A stretch of DNA of 53,080 nucleotides, from positions 1 through 53,080 of the forward strand of contig JADGEM010000028.1 in assembly GCA_016744375.1 (NCBI GenBank). Direction: 5' to 3'. This DNA is from Gammaproteobacteria bacterium. Its GTDB lineage: Bacteria; Pseudomonadota; Gammaproteobacteria; GRL18. How positions within the stretch are numbered: the first letter of the stretch is position 1; each line of letters starts with the position of its first letter. A model generated the notes under the pieces. The model searched no databases. It was not told the DNA's origin and was given only the letters and a program-made list of their open reading frames with translations. Positions 34,870-44,455 of this stretch are shown here, piece after piece. Both the position numbers and the translations under genes were made by a program.

Positions 34870-35289
34870 ATGGATCGAGCTACAAAAATCTATTCCTCTA
34901 TTTTGGGAATTATCTGTCTTTCTCTGGCCATTATGTTTTTCTATGAGCCGGTCAAGGTCAAAGAGCTCAACAATAAACTGGAATCCATAGTAGAAATAAA
35001 CACATTTCCATATCAATTTAAGGTCGTTCGTATCAATGACAGCGAAGCCACTCTGAGCAGCCCTGTTTCAACAGATCTTCCCTGTGGCAAAGTAATCGGA
35101 GTGATCTTTCCAACAATAAAAAATAAATCACTACTTTCGCCAGAATTCCAAAAAGCAAAAGATTTATTAGCACGTGTTCAGACACTGGCAGAAAATACTG
35201 TAAAGTCTGATCCAAAAATAAAAACCGTCATTTGGGAACTGGATCGCAACTGGTTAATTCAAAACGGCATTTCATTAAACACGTATTAA
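34870..35289 (+). CDS. Hypothetical membrane-anchored protein
   Basis: 139 residues from the ATG at 34870, which has GGA 8 nt upstream and places the hydrophobic segment (IYSSILGIICLSLAIMFFY) at the N-terminus. An upstream ATG at 34801 would add 23 residues. The periplasmic part is unrecognised and has one Cys (LPCGKVIGVIF). Its 3' end overlaps the end of the convergent response regulator gene by 4 bp. Confidence 0.6.
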   Translation: MDRATKIYSSILGIICLSLAIMFFYEPVKVKELNNKLESIVEINTFPYQFKVVRINDSEATLSSPVSTDLPCGKVIGVIFPTIKNKSLLSPEFQKAKDLLARVQTLAENTVKSDPKIKTVIWELDRNWLIQNGISLNTY

Positions 35290-35972
35290 AATTCCAATTT
35301 ATACCCGACGCCATAAACTGAATAAATGATTTCATCAGTACATCCTGCCTGCTGAAATTTTTTTCTTAGATTTTTTATATGGCTGTCAATCGTACGATCC
35401 GTCACAATACGATTATCATGATAAACGACATTCATCAATTGATTTCTAGAAAAAACATGACCGGGTGCTTTAAACATTACTTCAAGGAGTCTAAATTCAA
35501 CCACGGTCAGATCAAGTCGATTATGATGATAACTGGCACTGTATTTCTTAATATCCAGTGTAATAGGTATCGGCTGTTCATGCTGTTGTGACTGCCTGTT
35601 TTCGTATAAAGCCATTCGACGGAAAATAACTTTAGCCCGAGCCACAACTTCTCTGGGGTTAAATGGTTTACAGATGTAGTCATCTGCACCAATCTCCAGA
35701 CCCAGAATACGATCAATTTCATCGATTCTAGCTGTGATCATAATAATCGGAACCATTGAAAATTGTCGAATTTCACGACAAATTTCAATACCGTCTTTAC
35801 CCGGAAGCATTAAATCCAACAAGATTAAATCCGGTGAATTCTCTTTCACCCATTCAGCCACAGATGTCCCTTCATATAAAGAAAAAGTATCAAACTGGCT
35901 GGCCTTAAAATAATCATCCAACAAGTGATTAATTTTTAGCTCATCATCAACAATTAGAATTTTTTTCTTCAT
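35286..35972 (-). CDS. OmpR-family response regulator (BaeR/CpxR-like)
   Basis: 228 residues. The receiver domain has acidic residues IVDDE, phospho-acceptor Asp in DLILLDLMLPGKDG, MITAR and CKPFNPRE. The C-terminal winged helix has the ending typical of the family (TDRTIDSHIKNLRKKF ... YSVYGVGYKLEF). It binds direct repeats and activates sigma-70 promoters. It lies 4 bp after the kinase gene and probably controls the divergent Spy/CpxP-like gene, which suggests an envelope-stress role. Confidence 0.92.
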   Translation of the reverse strand: MKKKILIVDDELKINHLLDDYFKASQFDTFSLYEGTSVAEWVKENSPDLILLDLMLPGKDGIEICREIRQFSMVPIIMITARIDEIDRILGLEIGADDYICKPFNPREVVARAKVIFRRMALYENRQSQQHEQPIPITLDIKKYSASYHHNRLDLTVVEFRLLEVMFKAPGHVFSRNQLMNVVYHDNRIVTDRTIDSHIKNLRKKFQQAGCTDEIIYSVYGVGYKLEF

Positions 35973-35976
35973 AACT

Positions 35977-37452
35977 TCAGCTAAATCTGTTAGGTAAAAG
36001 TATAGTAATAACTAGACCACCAGATACGGATGGCCCGGCAAAGATATTTCCTTCATGGGCCAGGACAATTTGTTTAGCAATGGCAAGACCTAGACCAGAA
36101 CCACCTTCAGAACGGGAGCGAGAGGTATCAACCCGATAAAGCCGTTCAAAAATTTGTTCCAGCATTTCATCTGGCACACCCGGCGCAGAGTCGGATATTG
36201 ATAGAGCAAGATGTCCGTCAACTATCTGACCTTTAATATTAACCTCTCCTCCGGCATCGGTATAACGTAATGAATTCTGTAACAAATTACTCATGAGCTG
36301 ATATAGCCTTTGTCTGTCACCATAACATTTAAAATGTTCTTGCAGGTCATATTCCACTGAAAATTTCAGTTTCTGATGGTCAAATAAAAGGGTAAAATTA
36401 TCTTCAATTTCAATAAAAAGTTCATGCAGAAAAAATTCTTTTTTTTCATACTTTAATGCCCCCATATCTGCAATAGACAATTGGTATAAATCATCAACCA
36501 ATTTATTCAAACGCTTAGTTTCCTGTGTCAGGGATGCCACTGCTTCTTTATTTAATGGCCGGATACCATCTTCCAGAGCCTGTAGCTCACCTTTTAAAAT
36601 AGCAATTGGTGTGCGCAATTCATGGGAGATATCAGCAATCCACTGTTGTTGAGATTGCTGGTTTTTCTGCAGCGTTTTTGCTAATGAATTAAAATCCATT
36701 CCCAGTTGACCTAATTCATCTTTTTGTTTTATCACTACACGTTGCTGGTAATCCCCGGATGTCAACTCTCTAGCAATTTTCGTCAGAGCACTCATCCTTT
36801 TTTTAAAATAGATTGAGATAAAAAGAGCCACTAATACAGAAATGAATACTGTACTCAGAGCATTATAGATAAAAGCCTGCTCCTGCTTTCTGGCAAATAT
36901 TTTATCCAGTTGATCAGTGATCCCGGAAAACTTTGTTCGTTGTATGTAAGCAACAATACGACCATCATTTTTAAGTGGGTAATACTCCGTATTTTCTCTG
37001 GATAACACGGCACCAACAATCAGTTGCTTATCACTATCGAGCAGAGCCACTTTATTCCTTCTATTATTGCCTTTAAAACTTCTATTGTTCGTGGGCATTG
37101 CTCTGATAAGATTCCGTTCCTGTCTTAAAGCCAGCCTTTGTTGCCTGGCTGCTCTTCTAATACGTTGTTCATCACCCTGAAACTCACTCAGCTTTGAAAA
37201 GTCAGGTTTCAAGCGTAAGTAATAGAACCAGACTCGACGTTTATTACGAATAAAATCCCAATTTGAATTTTTTTCATAACTCAATAACAAGTTTTTAGCT
37301 AAACTGTCCAGTTCCCTTTGTTCCTGTTGCTCAACATATTCTTCAAAACTATTTTTAAAACTGAGTTGTGATAGGCCGGTACTGATCAGTACCGACAAGG
37401 TAATTGTCACAACCAGAAGCAAAGCCAGTTTGTGCCATATTTTAAAGGTCAT
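35977..37452 (-). CDS. Envelope-stress sensor histidine kinase (BaeS-like)
   Basis: 491 residues. N-terminal transmembrane segment (LALLLVVTITLSVLIS), a periplasmic sensor of about 150 residues with an Arg-rich stretch (RRAARQQRLALRQERN), a second membrane segment, HAMP (MSALTKIARELTSGDY), HisKA (WIADISHELRTPIAILKGEL) and HATPase (NLLQNSLRYTD, DSAPGVPDE, GGSGLGLAIAKQ). The ISHELRTPI signature and the PGVP box match BaeS. It pairs with the regulator 4 bp downstream. Confidence 0.92.
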   Translation of the reverse strand: MTFKIWHKLALLLVVTITLSVLISTGLSQLSFKNSFEEYVEQQEQRELDSLAKNLLLSYEKNSNWDFIRNKRRVWFYYLRLKPDFSKLSEFQGDEQRIRRAARQQRLALRQERNLIRAMPTNNRSFKGNNRRNKVALLDSDKQLIVGAVLSRENTEYYPLKNDGRIVAYIQRTKFSGITDQLDKIFARKQEQAFIYNALSTVFISVLVALFISIYFKKRMSALTKIARELTSGDYQQRVVIKQKDELGQLGMDFNSLAKTLQKNQQSQQQWIADISHELRTPIAILKGELQALEDGIRPLNKEAVASLTQETKRLNKLVDDLYQLSIADMGALKYEKKEFFLHELFIEIEDNFTLLFDHQKLKFSVEYDLQEHFKCYGDRQRLYQLMSNLLQNSLRYTDAGGEVNIKGQIVDGHLALSISDSAPGVPDEMLEQIFERLYRVDTSRSRSEGGSGLGLAIAKQIVLAHEGNIFAGPSVSGGLVITILLPNRFS

Positions 37453-37639
37453 GGTATTAATTTTTCCAGATTATACATCTACTCTTATAGTAACCCTTTT
37501 TTTCTTATGTTTGATATTTTTTAATAAAATTCACATTTTCTCCATATTTAATCCATATTCACTGCTTAATTTACTCATAAGCTAATAGGCATGGTAAGCA
37601 AACAACTTATATTTTTTAAAAACTGATAGGAAATACACT

Positions 37640-37960
37640 ATGTCTACTAAAATCAACACACTAGTAATTGCAACCGTATTAATTTCTCTGACTTCACTTA
37701 GTTTCGCTTTTGATCAACCTCGTCAGGGACGTGGTGGTGAACGGATGACAAGGGAATTAAATTTAAGCCCTGAACAGCAAAAACAATTTAAAAACATAAT
37801 GAAAGAGCAACGTGCCAGTGCAAAAATCTGGCGTCAAAAGCACCAAGAAGAGACCAGGGCAAAACTAAGTCAGGTACTAAATGAGAAACAGATGGAAAAA
37901 TTGGATAAAATGAAAGAACAACGTTTTGAAAAAAGAAAAATGCGCAAAAGAGATAGATAA
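37640..37960 (+). CDS. Spy/CpxP-like periplasmic stress protein
   Basis: 106 residues. A signal peptide ends LSFAF. The mature part is highly charged and helical with the LTxxQ-type motif LNLSPEQQKQFKNIM and a second helical stretch LSQVLNEKQMEKLDKM. Spy and CpxP are small periplasmic chaperones induced by envelope stress. It is divergent from the BaeSR-like pair, the arrangement seen for CpxP and CpxRA. It also lacks Cys. Confidence 0.82.
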   Translation: MSTKINTLVIATVLISLTSLSFAFDQPRQGRGGERMTRELNLSPEQQKQFKNIMKEQRASAKIWRQKHQEETRAKLSQVLNEKQMEKLDKMKEQRFEKRKMRKRDR

Positions 37961-38005
37961 AACTTGTAGTTTATATCCTTCTCCATACAATAATAAACAC
38001 AAACT

Positions 38006-38090
38006 CCGGGAACATGAGCATCATACCCATGTAAAACATCTACACTAATGCATCCAAATGCAAAGATGGGCGCGAGACCCATCCTCCCGG
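38006..38090. repeat. Imperfect inverted repeat, REP-like
   Basis: An outer CCGGGA/TCCCGG pair encloses an inner GATGGG/CCCATC hairpin, just before pepD. Parts (CGGGAACATG, CCCATG, CCCGG) recur in the hairpin at 43340-43374, so the two look like members of one intergenic repeat family. Confidence 0.4.
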
Positions 38091-38133
38091 CACGGAAAAA
38101 CATGATAAGGTAATACTCCTCGGCTTACTAAAC

Positions 38134-39657
38134 ATGCCACTTTCTTATTGTATGGAGAAAATTTTGATTAAGCAGTTACCTCCTCTGGCCTTGTGGCCTC
38201 ATTTTATTCAGTTTTGTAATATCCCCCGCCCCAGTAAACATGAAACAGCTATTATTGCGTACATCTGTAAGCAGGGAGAACAACACCATGCAGAGGTTGA
38301 ACAGGATGATGTAGGAAATATTCTGTTGCGAGTTCCAGCATCAAGAGGATTGGAGAATACACCCGTCATAGCCCTGCAGAGCCATGTTGACATGGTGGCT
38401 CAGGCCAATAATGGTAGCAAACATAATTTTTTAAAAGATTCTCTGACATTGCAAATCACTGATGGCTGGCTGCAGGCAAACGGAACAACTCTTGGTGCAG
38501 ATAACGGCATTGGTTGTGCGGCAATGCTCGCTCTAATGACAGATAAAACAATCAATCATGGTCCATTAGAATTATTGTTTACAGTGGATGAAGAGGCTGG
38601 AATGGGTGGTGCATTTGGTCTGCAGCCGGGCTGGCTGCAAGCAAAACAATTACTGAACCTGGATACCGAAGAGGAAGGTGAACTTTATATTGGTTGTGCC
38701 GGAGGTGTTGATATCAACTCAACACTGAATCTGAAATGGCAGCCAGGCAGTGGAGAACTGGTAACAATAAGTTTAACCGGTTTACTTGGCGGCCATTCTG
38801 GTGTTGATATCCACTTAAATCGTGCTAATGCCAATATTTTAATGGCTCAGGAGCTACTTACTTTAAGCCATCACTTCGATATTAAAATACAGAGTTTTAT
38901 GGGGGGCAGTCTGCGCAATGCAATTCCACGAGAGGCCTTTGTCTCTCTGTTTACAGACAATATTGATGACCTGAGTCAATGGATTTCTAAGCGCAGCAAA
39001 CAGCTCAAAAAATTATATTCCAGCAGTGAAAAACAACTCAGTTTAAGCATTAAAAAAGTGAATATAGAAAACAAACTTGCCCTGTCAATAAAACTAAGCA
39101 CTGACTTACTCAGTTTGATTGCCTCTCATCCCAATGGAGTCATTAAAAATTCAGATATTATGCCTGGAATTGTTGAAACATCAAATAACCTTGGTGTCAT
39201 TGAGCTTAAAGCAGGACAAAATCTCAGCTTACTCAACTTATGCCGCAGTGCCAATAATGATGAACGTGATAGCCATGCTTTGAGAATTTCACACTATCAA
39301 CAGCAGTTCGGCTTAAACATTGATATCAATGGAGCCTATCCTGGCTGGGAGCCTAACTCCGAGAGCCCTTTACTTAACCAAGCACTGGATTTATATAAAA
39401 AGCAATTTAATACAGAGGCTAAAATACAGGTGATTCATGCCGGCCTTGAGTGCGGCTTACTCTCTGGTGCCTACCCAGATTGTGACATAATTTCATTTGG
39501 TCCCACAATAACAGGAGCACACTCTCCCCGAGAGCAGGTCAATATTGTAAGTGTTAATAAATTCTGGGCATTTCTGGTTGAACTCATTATTTTATTAGCT
39601 AAGAGTCCTCAGCATACTTTAAGAGCCTCTAAAAATCATGCGGCCAATCTATGCTAA
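38134..39657 (+). CDS. pepD: Aminoacyl-histidine dipeptidase (PepD)
   Basis: 507 residues, M20-family metallopeptidase. Motifs: FCNIPRPSKHE near the N-terminus, ALQSHVDMV (zinc ligand His-x-Asp), LGADNGIGCAAMLA (bridging Asp), TVDEEAGMGG (catalytic Glu and metal Glu), LNLDTEEEGELYIGCAGG, and HAGLECGLL and GPTITGAHSPRE at the C-terminus. It hydrolyses Xaa-His and other dipeptides, including carnosine and Cys-Gly, in the cytoplasm. A start six codons later (MEKILIK) is possible; neither has a good ribosome binding site. Confidence 0.93.
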   Translation: MPLSYCMEKILIKQLPPLALWPHFIQFCNIPRPSKHETAIIAYICKQGEQHHAEVEQDDVGNILLRVPASRGLENTPVIALQSHVDMVAQANNGSKHNFLKDSLTLQITDGWLQANGTTLGADNGIGCAAMLALMTDKTINHGPLELLFTVDEEAGMGGAFGLQPGWLQAKQLLNLDTEEEGELYIGCAGGVDINSTLNLKWQPGSGELVTISLTGLLGGHSGVDIHLNRANANILMAQELLTLSHHFDIKIQSFMGGSLRNAIPREAFVSLFTDNIDDLSQWISKRSKQLKKLYSSSEKQLSLSIKKVNIENKLALSIKLSTDLLSLIASHPNGVIKNSDIMPGIVETSNNLGVIELKAGQNLSLLNLCRSANNDERDSHALRISHYQQQFGLNIDINGAYPGWEPNSESPLLNQALDLYKKQFNTEAKIQVIHAGLECGLLSGAYPDCDIISFGPTITGAHSPREQVNIVSVNKFWAFLVELIILLAKSPQHTLRASKNHAANLC

Positions 39658-39697
39658 AATATAATAAAGCATAAAAATATAATAAAAAGGCAAAATA

Positions 39698-40189
39698 TTG
39701 ACACATTTAGAAGAAAACAGGCAAAATCTTATTAATGAGTTAATCAATCAATATGGTCTGGAAGAATACGAAATTTACCTGATCGATTTATTTCCATTAA
39801 TCGAAATGATCTGGATGGATGGCGAAGCTCAACAATGCGAAACCACACTGGCGACTAAATACTGCCTAAATCGGATAGCAGAGCTAGAAAGCCAGTCAAA
39901 TGGTGAATCTCCCCTGTCAATAGAGCAGGCTAATACCTTTCTGGATAAATATCTAAGCCAGAAACCTGATTCTGAATTATTAAAAACAATCCGCTCCTAT
40001 ATTAAACCTATACATCTTAATCATTCTGATCCCACTATTAATGACGAGCGAAAACAGGATATATTAGACTATTGTGTCGATATTGCCGCGGCCGCAGTTC
40101 ATAAATATCCCTATGATATGCATGAGCGCTTCATCAAAGAAGAAAAACAATTATTAAAAGAAATCATTGAATCGTTGTACTGTACCTGA
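39698..40189 (+). CDS. Hypothetical, TerB-like helical protein
   Basis: 163 residues, starting at a TTG behind AAAAAGG. It is all-helical, with acidic patches such as LFPLIEMIWMDGEAQ and an RKQDILDYCVDIAAAAVHKYPYDMHERF segment resembling the TerB/DjlA-type tellurite-resistance-like helical domain. It has no membrane segment. It lies 40 bp after pepD and 98 bp before mgtE. Function is not known. Confidence 0.6.
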   Translation: MTHLEENRQNLINELINQYGLEEYEIYLIDLFPLIEMIWMDGEAQQCETTLATKYCLNRIAELESQSNGESPLSIEQANTFLDKYLSQKPDSELLKTIRSYIKPIHLNHSDPTINDERKQDILDYCVDIAAAAVHKYPYDMHERFIKEEKQLLKEIIESLYCT

Positions 40190-40287
40190 ACCAGCATCAC
40201 TATTTTGAGAACCTGAAAACTTCTGAAATAGCAACGAACTTTGTAAACTCTTATAACGTTATAACCAGCCATACAAGGAACGCTTCA

Positions 40288-41682
40288 TTGTCTGAAAATA
40301 TTTTTCATAGAAATGAGAAAATAGAGCAATCCATTGTTACTACTCCCATCAGAAAAATTATTGATGGAATCTCTCAAGCCATTACAGAGAATAATACTTC
40401 TGAAATAGAACAACTGCTCAAACCGCTTAATCCTGCTGAGACAGCAGATATTATGGATGCGCTGCCGACAGAGGTACGTCGACAACTCATCGAACATATC
40501 CCAGAAGGTCTTGACGGTGAAGTGTTGCTGCACATGGGTGAAGGCGCAGCCATTGAGCTGGTCGAGAGCATGGATGCAGATGCACTACAAACAGCAACCG
40601 AATCAATGGATACTGCCGATGTGGTTGAGCTGCTGGATGAGGTTCTGCCCAAAGAAGCCGCTGATGAATTGTTGGACAGCATGGATCAACAGCGTCGAAA
40701 ACGCATCGAACTTAACCTCCGTTATGATGAAGATACCGCTGGTCGTTTGATGCATACTGATGCAATTACTGTACGTGCCGATATCACTGTTGAGGTTGTA
40801 CAACGTTATCTTCGCCGTCATGAAAAAATTCCAGAAGATACGACAGCATTAATAGTTGTTGATCGTGAAAATTACTACCAGGGTTCTATTACAGTTCTCA
40901 ATCTTTTTTTGCAACCTGCTGCAAGCCTGATTGCAGATATTATGGAAGATGACTGGCGCACGCTGGATCCCAATATGCCGGAACAGGAAGTGGCCAGAAG
41001 CTTTGAAAATCACGACTGGTTTTCAGCACCAGTCGTTGATAAAAACGGCTATTTTCTTGGGCGTATCGTCGTCGATGATGTTATCGATACCATTCGTGAT
41101 GAAGCTGACAGAGCTATGTTGGCACCTGTCGGCCTCGATGAAGACGAAGACTTATTCGCTCCGATGTTGCCAAGCGCTCAAAGGCGTTCTGTCTGGTTAG
41201 CACTTAACCTTGCTACAGCCTTTCTTGCATCCTGGGTTATTGGTCTGTTTGAAGCAACACTGGAACAGGTAGTTGCATTAGCAGTATTGATGCCCATCGT
41301 AGCCAGCATGGGTGGCATTGCCGGCAGTCAGACATTAACACTTACAATTCGCGGTCTTGCTATGGGTCAGATTGCTGACAGTAATACTGCCTGGCTACTA
41401 AGAAAAGAAATTGGCATCGGCATGCTAAATGGCATGCTCTGGTCAGTGGTGGTCGCTATTATCACCTATTTCTGGTTTGCCAGTGTAAAGATTGCACTGG
41501 TCATCGGTGCTGCCCTGACTCTGAATATGCTGGCTGCAGCCCTTGCTGGAATCCTTGTCCCCTTAACATTAGATCGCATGAAAATTGACCCGGCGTTATC
41601 AGGTGCTGTGGTGCTGACTACAGTGACAGACGTGGTTGGTTTTATGTCATTTCTCGGACTGGCAACATTGTTTTTGCTATAA
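40288..41682 (+). CDS. mgtE: Magnesium transporter MgtE
   Basis: 464 residues starting at a TTG with AAGGAA 7 nt upstream. The N-terminal superhelical domain (LNPAETADIMDALPTEVR, then LDEVLPKEAADELLD) is followed by two CBS domains (DEDTAGRLMHTDAITV and APVVDKNGYFLGRIVVDDV) and five transmembrane helices at the C-terminus, with the conserved VASMGGIAGSQTLTLTIRGL pore segment. MgtE is a gated Mg2+ channel that closes when cytoplasmic Mg2+ is high. No associated leader riboswitch is visible. Confidence 0.95.
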   Translation: MSENIFHRNEKIEQSIVTTPIRKIIDGISQAITENNTSEIEQLLKPLNPAETADIMDALPTEVRRQLIEHIPEGLDGEVLLHMGEGAAIELVESMDADALQTATESMDTADVVELLDEVLPKEAADELLDSMDQQRRKRIELNLRYDEDTAGRLMHTDAITVRADITVEVVQRYLRRHEKIPEDTTALIVVDRENYYQGSITVLNLFLQPAASLIADIMEDDWRTLDPNMPEQEVARSFENHDWFSAPVVDKNGYFLGRIVVDDVIDTIRDEADRAMLAPVGLDEDEDLFAPMLPSAQRRSVWLALNLATAFLASWVIGLFEATLEQVVALAVLMPIVASMGGIAGSQTLTLTIRGLAMGQIADSNTAWLLRKEIGIGMLNGMLWSVVVAIITYFWFASVKIALVIGAALTLNMLAAALAGILVPLTLDRMKIDPALSGAVVLTTVTDVVGFMSFLGLATLFLL

Positions 41683-41739
41683 ACTACAAGCCACTCACCT
41701 GCGGTACTCTCAGGTAAAAGCCAATATTCATATTTTCAT

Positions 41740-42216
41740 TTACTTAACAGTATAACCTTTACCTTCCAGGCAAGCAGAATAGGCACGATTGTAATTATTG
41801 CGGTTATTAGCATAACTATTGGCTTCTTGCTGCTTCCACTGTTCTGTTTTCTGGGCTGACGCATTGTTAGCAGAACTTTGTCTTACACCACCAATTACCC
41901 CACCTGCCGCTGCTCCTCGCTTTGCATATTTTGATTTATCCCCAAGAATAGCCCCTAAAGCTGCACCGCCCAAAGCACCCTTTACAACACCACCTGATTT
42001 TTTTTCTTGAGAAGGAGGAGGAGTTGATGTGGTGGGTGCTTTCATGGGGTCAAAACCTGTTTGTCCTTTCGCCCAGCCATAGCAGCTAAACTTATCCTGT
42101 TCCATAGTCGCATCACTTTGTCCTTTTGCCGGAAAAATTATAAGATCGGCTGAGGCCGTATTAAGAATACTGGCAGTAACAATACCAATAATTGATAATG
42201 AGGTTAATAATTTCAT
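41740..42216 (-). CDS. Glycine-zipper (YMGG-like) secreted protein
   Basis: 158 residues. A signal peptide ends TASA-D. A Pro-rich linker precedes the glycine-zipper core GALGGAALGAILGD...GAAAGGVIGG (about residues 80-110), a helix-packing motif common in outer-membrane or envelope lipoprotein-like proteins. The C-terminus is Asn/Gln-rich. It contains two Cys (FSCYGWAKG, SACLEGKGY) at equivalent positions in the family that might form a disulfide. Function unknown. Confidence 0.75.
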   Translation of the reverse strand: MKLLTSLSIIGIVTASILNTASADLIIFPAKGQSDATMEQDKFSCYGWAKGQTGFDPMKAPTTSTPPPSQEKKSGGVVKGALGGAALGAILGDKSKYAKRGAAAGGVIGGVRQSSANNASAQKTEQWKQQEANSYANNRNNYNRAYSACLEGKGYTVK

Positions 42217-42531
42217 TTTTTGTCCTTTTGCATCAAACTTAATCCTGAACCTTTCATTGAGTTTATAGTATTACACATGAATCAAGAATGAATGAAAGTT
42301 ATTCATTGATATCATTTTAAATGATAAATGACCACATAATCCAGCCTGACGTGTTTTCGATGATCATCTACAATAATACTACCAAAAAAATTATCATCAT
42401 ATTCAGTAAAATGATATTTCCTATGAGGCTTTCAAATAAATTTACTCCCCATTAATTTTGAACATGCATTTAAGCGATGGGCAGAAAGATCTAAAACTTT
42501 AAATAGAGTCACTTATTGAACAAAACAATAT
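42217..42531. other. Intergenic, with a 17-bp palindrome
   Basis: About 315 bp without a gene. TATCATTT-T-AAATGATA at 42310-42326 is a perfect palindrome and could be an operator for the glycine-zipper gene, whose start is about 95 bp away. Nothing else stands out. Confidence 0.45.
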
Positions 42532-43278
42532 TTAGTTCAAAGGAATAATTGAGTAGTCTGGTAAAACAAACAATTCAGCAGAGACATCCTGTTTTTTATA
42601 GTTCAATAGAGCTCTTGAACGCTGAACACTTTTGTCCTTCTTTGATTGATCAATTTCCTGCACAATCAGAGGAAAACCATTTTCTAAATGACTTTTCGGA
42701 TAAAATGTATGTCTGGCCAGATCGCAGGCTTCATGAAGATCAGCCGGAATATAACGCAATGTTTCTGCTTGTTGACCTGCAAGCACCTGTTGGAATTCAC
42801 CCATAGCCTGGACAGCATCAGGCATTAAGCCTGGCACTGTCACAGTTTCAGAACAGAGTTTATCATTAACAAAAATCTGATACTTTTTTGTCTCCTTACC
42901 ATCAATTAAAGGCGCTTCTTTATCAACCGCTTGTTTTACTGAATGCAGTTTTAGTTCCATTGGAGAAGGAATTGTCACTGGTAGCATTTTAATTGTCACT
43001 GTCTGTTGCTCATCAGAGCTAACACTATATATGACTGACTCCTGGCGGTCGTAGAGAACAAAACCATTATCCGTTTCTATATCCTTATTTATATTATCAT
43101 CTATACGTAGGTATCTATCAGTAATCGTCAAAGTGACAGGGTTTGTTCCAGGTCCTTTTACATAGTCTGAAAAGTTAAGAATAGTCGCAGAAACAGTCTC
43201 AACTTGTGCATAACTCATAAGAGGCAGGCAAAGAGAAAATAATAGACAGAAGATAAATTGTTTTTGTGTTTTTTTCAT
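42532..43278 (-). CDS. Hypothetical secreted protein
   Basis: 248 residues with a signal peptide (LCLPLMSYA-Q). The mature part is beta-rich (SATILNFSDYVKGPG, LTITDRYLRIDD, YDRQESVIYSVSS, TVTIKMLP) and has two Cys (DKLCSETV and HEACDLARH). The C-terminal strands EISAELFVLPDYSIIPLN-like resemble DUF-type periplasmic beta proteins. I do not recognise a family. It is monocistronic and precedes the hairpin at 43340. Confidence 0.65.
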   Translation of the reverse strand: MKKTQKQFIFCLLFSLCLPLMSYAQVETVSATILNFSDYVKGPGTNPVTLTITDRYLRIDDNINKDIETDNGFVLYDRQESVIYSVSSDEQQTVTIKMLPVTIPSPMELKLHSVKQAVDKEAPLIDGKETKKYQIFVNDKLCSETVTVPGLMPDAVQAMGEFQQVLAGQQAETLRYIPADLHEACDLARHTFYPKSHLENGFPLIVQEIDQSKKDKSVQRSRALLNYKKQDVSAELFVLPDYSIIPLN

Positions 43279-43339
43279 TTGAAATTACTTACTATGTGTT
43301 TGTTGGTTTTTTTAAAAAATTTGCTTACATTTTTAATGC

Positions 43340-43374
43340 CGGAAGCATGGGGCAAGACGCCCATGTTCCCGATA
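43340..43374. repeat. REP-like hairpin
   Basis: Imperfect inverted repeat built on CATGGGGC/GCCCATG flanked by GGAAG and TTCCC. It shares CGGGAACATG (reverse complement) with the repeat at 38006-38090. It lies between the DUF1853 gene end and the secreted protein gene. Confidence 0.4.
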
Positions 43375-43378
43375 TATT

Positions 43379-44449
43379 TTATTGAGTACTTTTTTGTAAC
43401 GCCTGCTCCTGGGTTCGGCTCTCAGCTTGCTTGAACATTGCCTCAAGAGAGCGCTTAAAGATTGGCCAGTATTTATCAACAACCATCACCCTCTGCTGTT
43501 CTAGCCAGAGACCCAGTGATTCATCATAAATTACTTGTGCAATTAATAAACTTCGACGACTTGAAAAAAAATGGGATTTTAATTTATATTTCATTTCTTT
43601 AATGGTATATAGTTTATCGTCCCGTTCAAAATCAGATTTACTATAAATCTGAGGCACTAACCAGTCAAGCTTATCTAACACGACCCATCGTCCCAACTCT
43701 CCGGGATCAGACAAATACCAATTACTGATGGTTCCCCATGTGCCGGTCTGCATCTCAGGATTCAGGCGTTGTTTCTCATTATTGTTCAAACTGCCTTCAC
43801 CGCTTACCGGTAAGAATATCATTCCCTTAATCAACCCCTGATGTTGACAATTGACTTCATTGGCATCAAGATTAAAGCGTCCAGCAATTATTTCTTTTGC
43901 TTCCGGGCTTTCTGACAAAGGGAGTTGTTTTTTAAACAAGTGTTCCAGTTTACGTTCATACCAATCACCACCATTTGGGCCAATTAAACGTTCAAAACCA
44001 GATGCATCAGGTTTCAACAGATAAAACTTTACAGCCACTTCAAGGTGGTTTAGTTGTCTGTTTTTATCTTCATAGATAAAATCCATTTCACCCAGTGTTT
44101 TTTTAAAAGCATTTTGACTCTGCTGGCCTTGCACTTGAATATGATCACAACAATCAAGCACTTCTCCCTGATTAATTAATTGTTGTAAGGCATAGGCCCA
44201 ATAAACTTCAAAACGAATCCCCAGACGCCATGATTTATGTTGCTCAAGCCACCGTCTTAATGCAGTCGGATTTGAATCTAAACGCTTAAGGAAAGGACGT
44301 AGATGCTCATAAAGTGAAAGACACCAGCTTGAATTAACACAAGTTGGATAAAGACCCGATTCATTCACCAGTCCCGGGCTGATTATCGACCAGACCAGTG
44401 CTCGGACCTCAGGTTCCTGATATTGACTGTATTCAAGAATTTTATCCAT
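43379..44449 (-). CDS. DUF1853-family protein
   Basis: 356 residues. The family landmarks are an N-terminal VRALVWSIISPGL, the nuclease-like core WAYALQQLINQGE...MDFIYEDKNRQLNHLEVAVKFYLL, LIGPNGGDWYERKLEHLFKKQLPL and a Trp-rich C-terminal section. The acidic-rich core looks like the restriction-endonuclease-like fold, but activity is unproven. It follows metZ by 6 bp on the same strand and is probably cotranscribed with it. Confidence 0.8.
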   Translation of the reverse strand: MDKILEYSQYQEPEVRALVWSIISPGLVNESGLYPTCVNSSWCLSLYEHLRPFLKRLDSNPTALRRWLEQHKSWRLGIRFEVYWAYALQQLINQGEVLDCCDHIQVQGQQSQNAFKKTLGEMDFIYEDKNRQLNHLEVAVKFYLLKPDASGFERLIGPNGGDWYERKLEHLFKKQLPLSESPEAKEIIAGRFNLDANEVNCQHQGLIKGMIFLPVSGEGSLNNNEKQRLNPEMQTGTWGTISNWYLSDPGELGRWVVLDKLDWLVPQIYSKSDFERDDKLYTIKEMKYKLKSHFFSSRRSLLIAQVIYDESLGLWLEQQRVMVVDKYWPIFKRSLEAMFKQAESRTQEQALQKSTQ

Positions 44450-44455
44450 AAAAAT

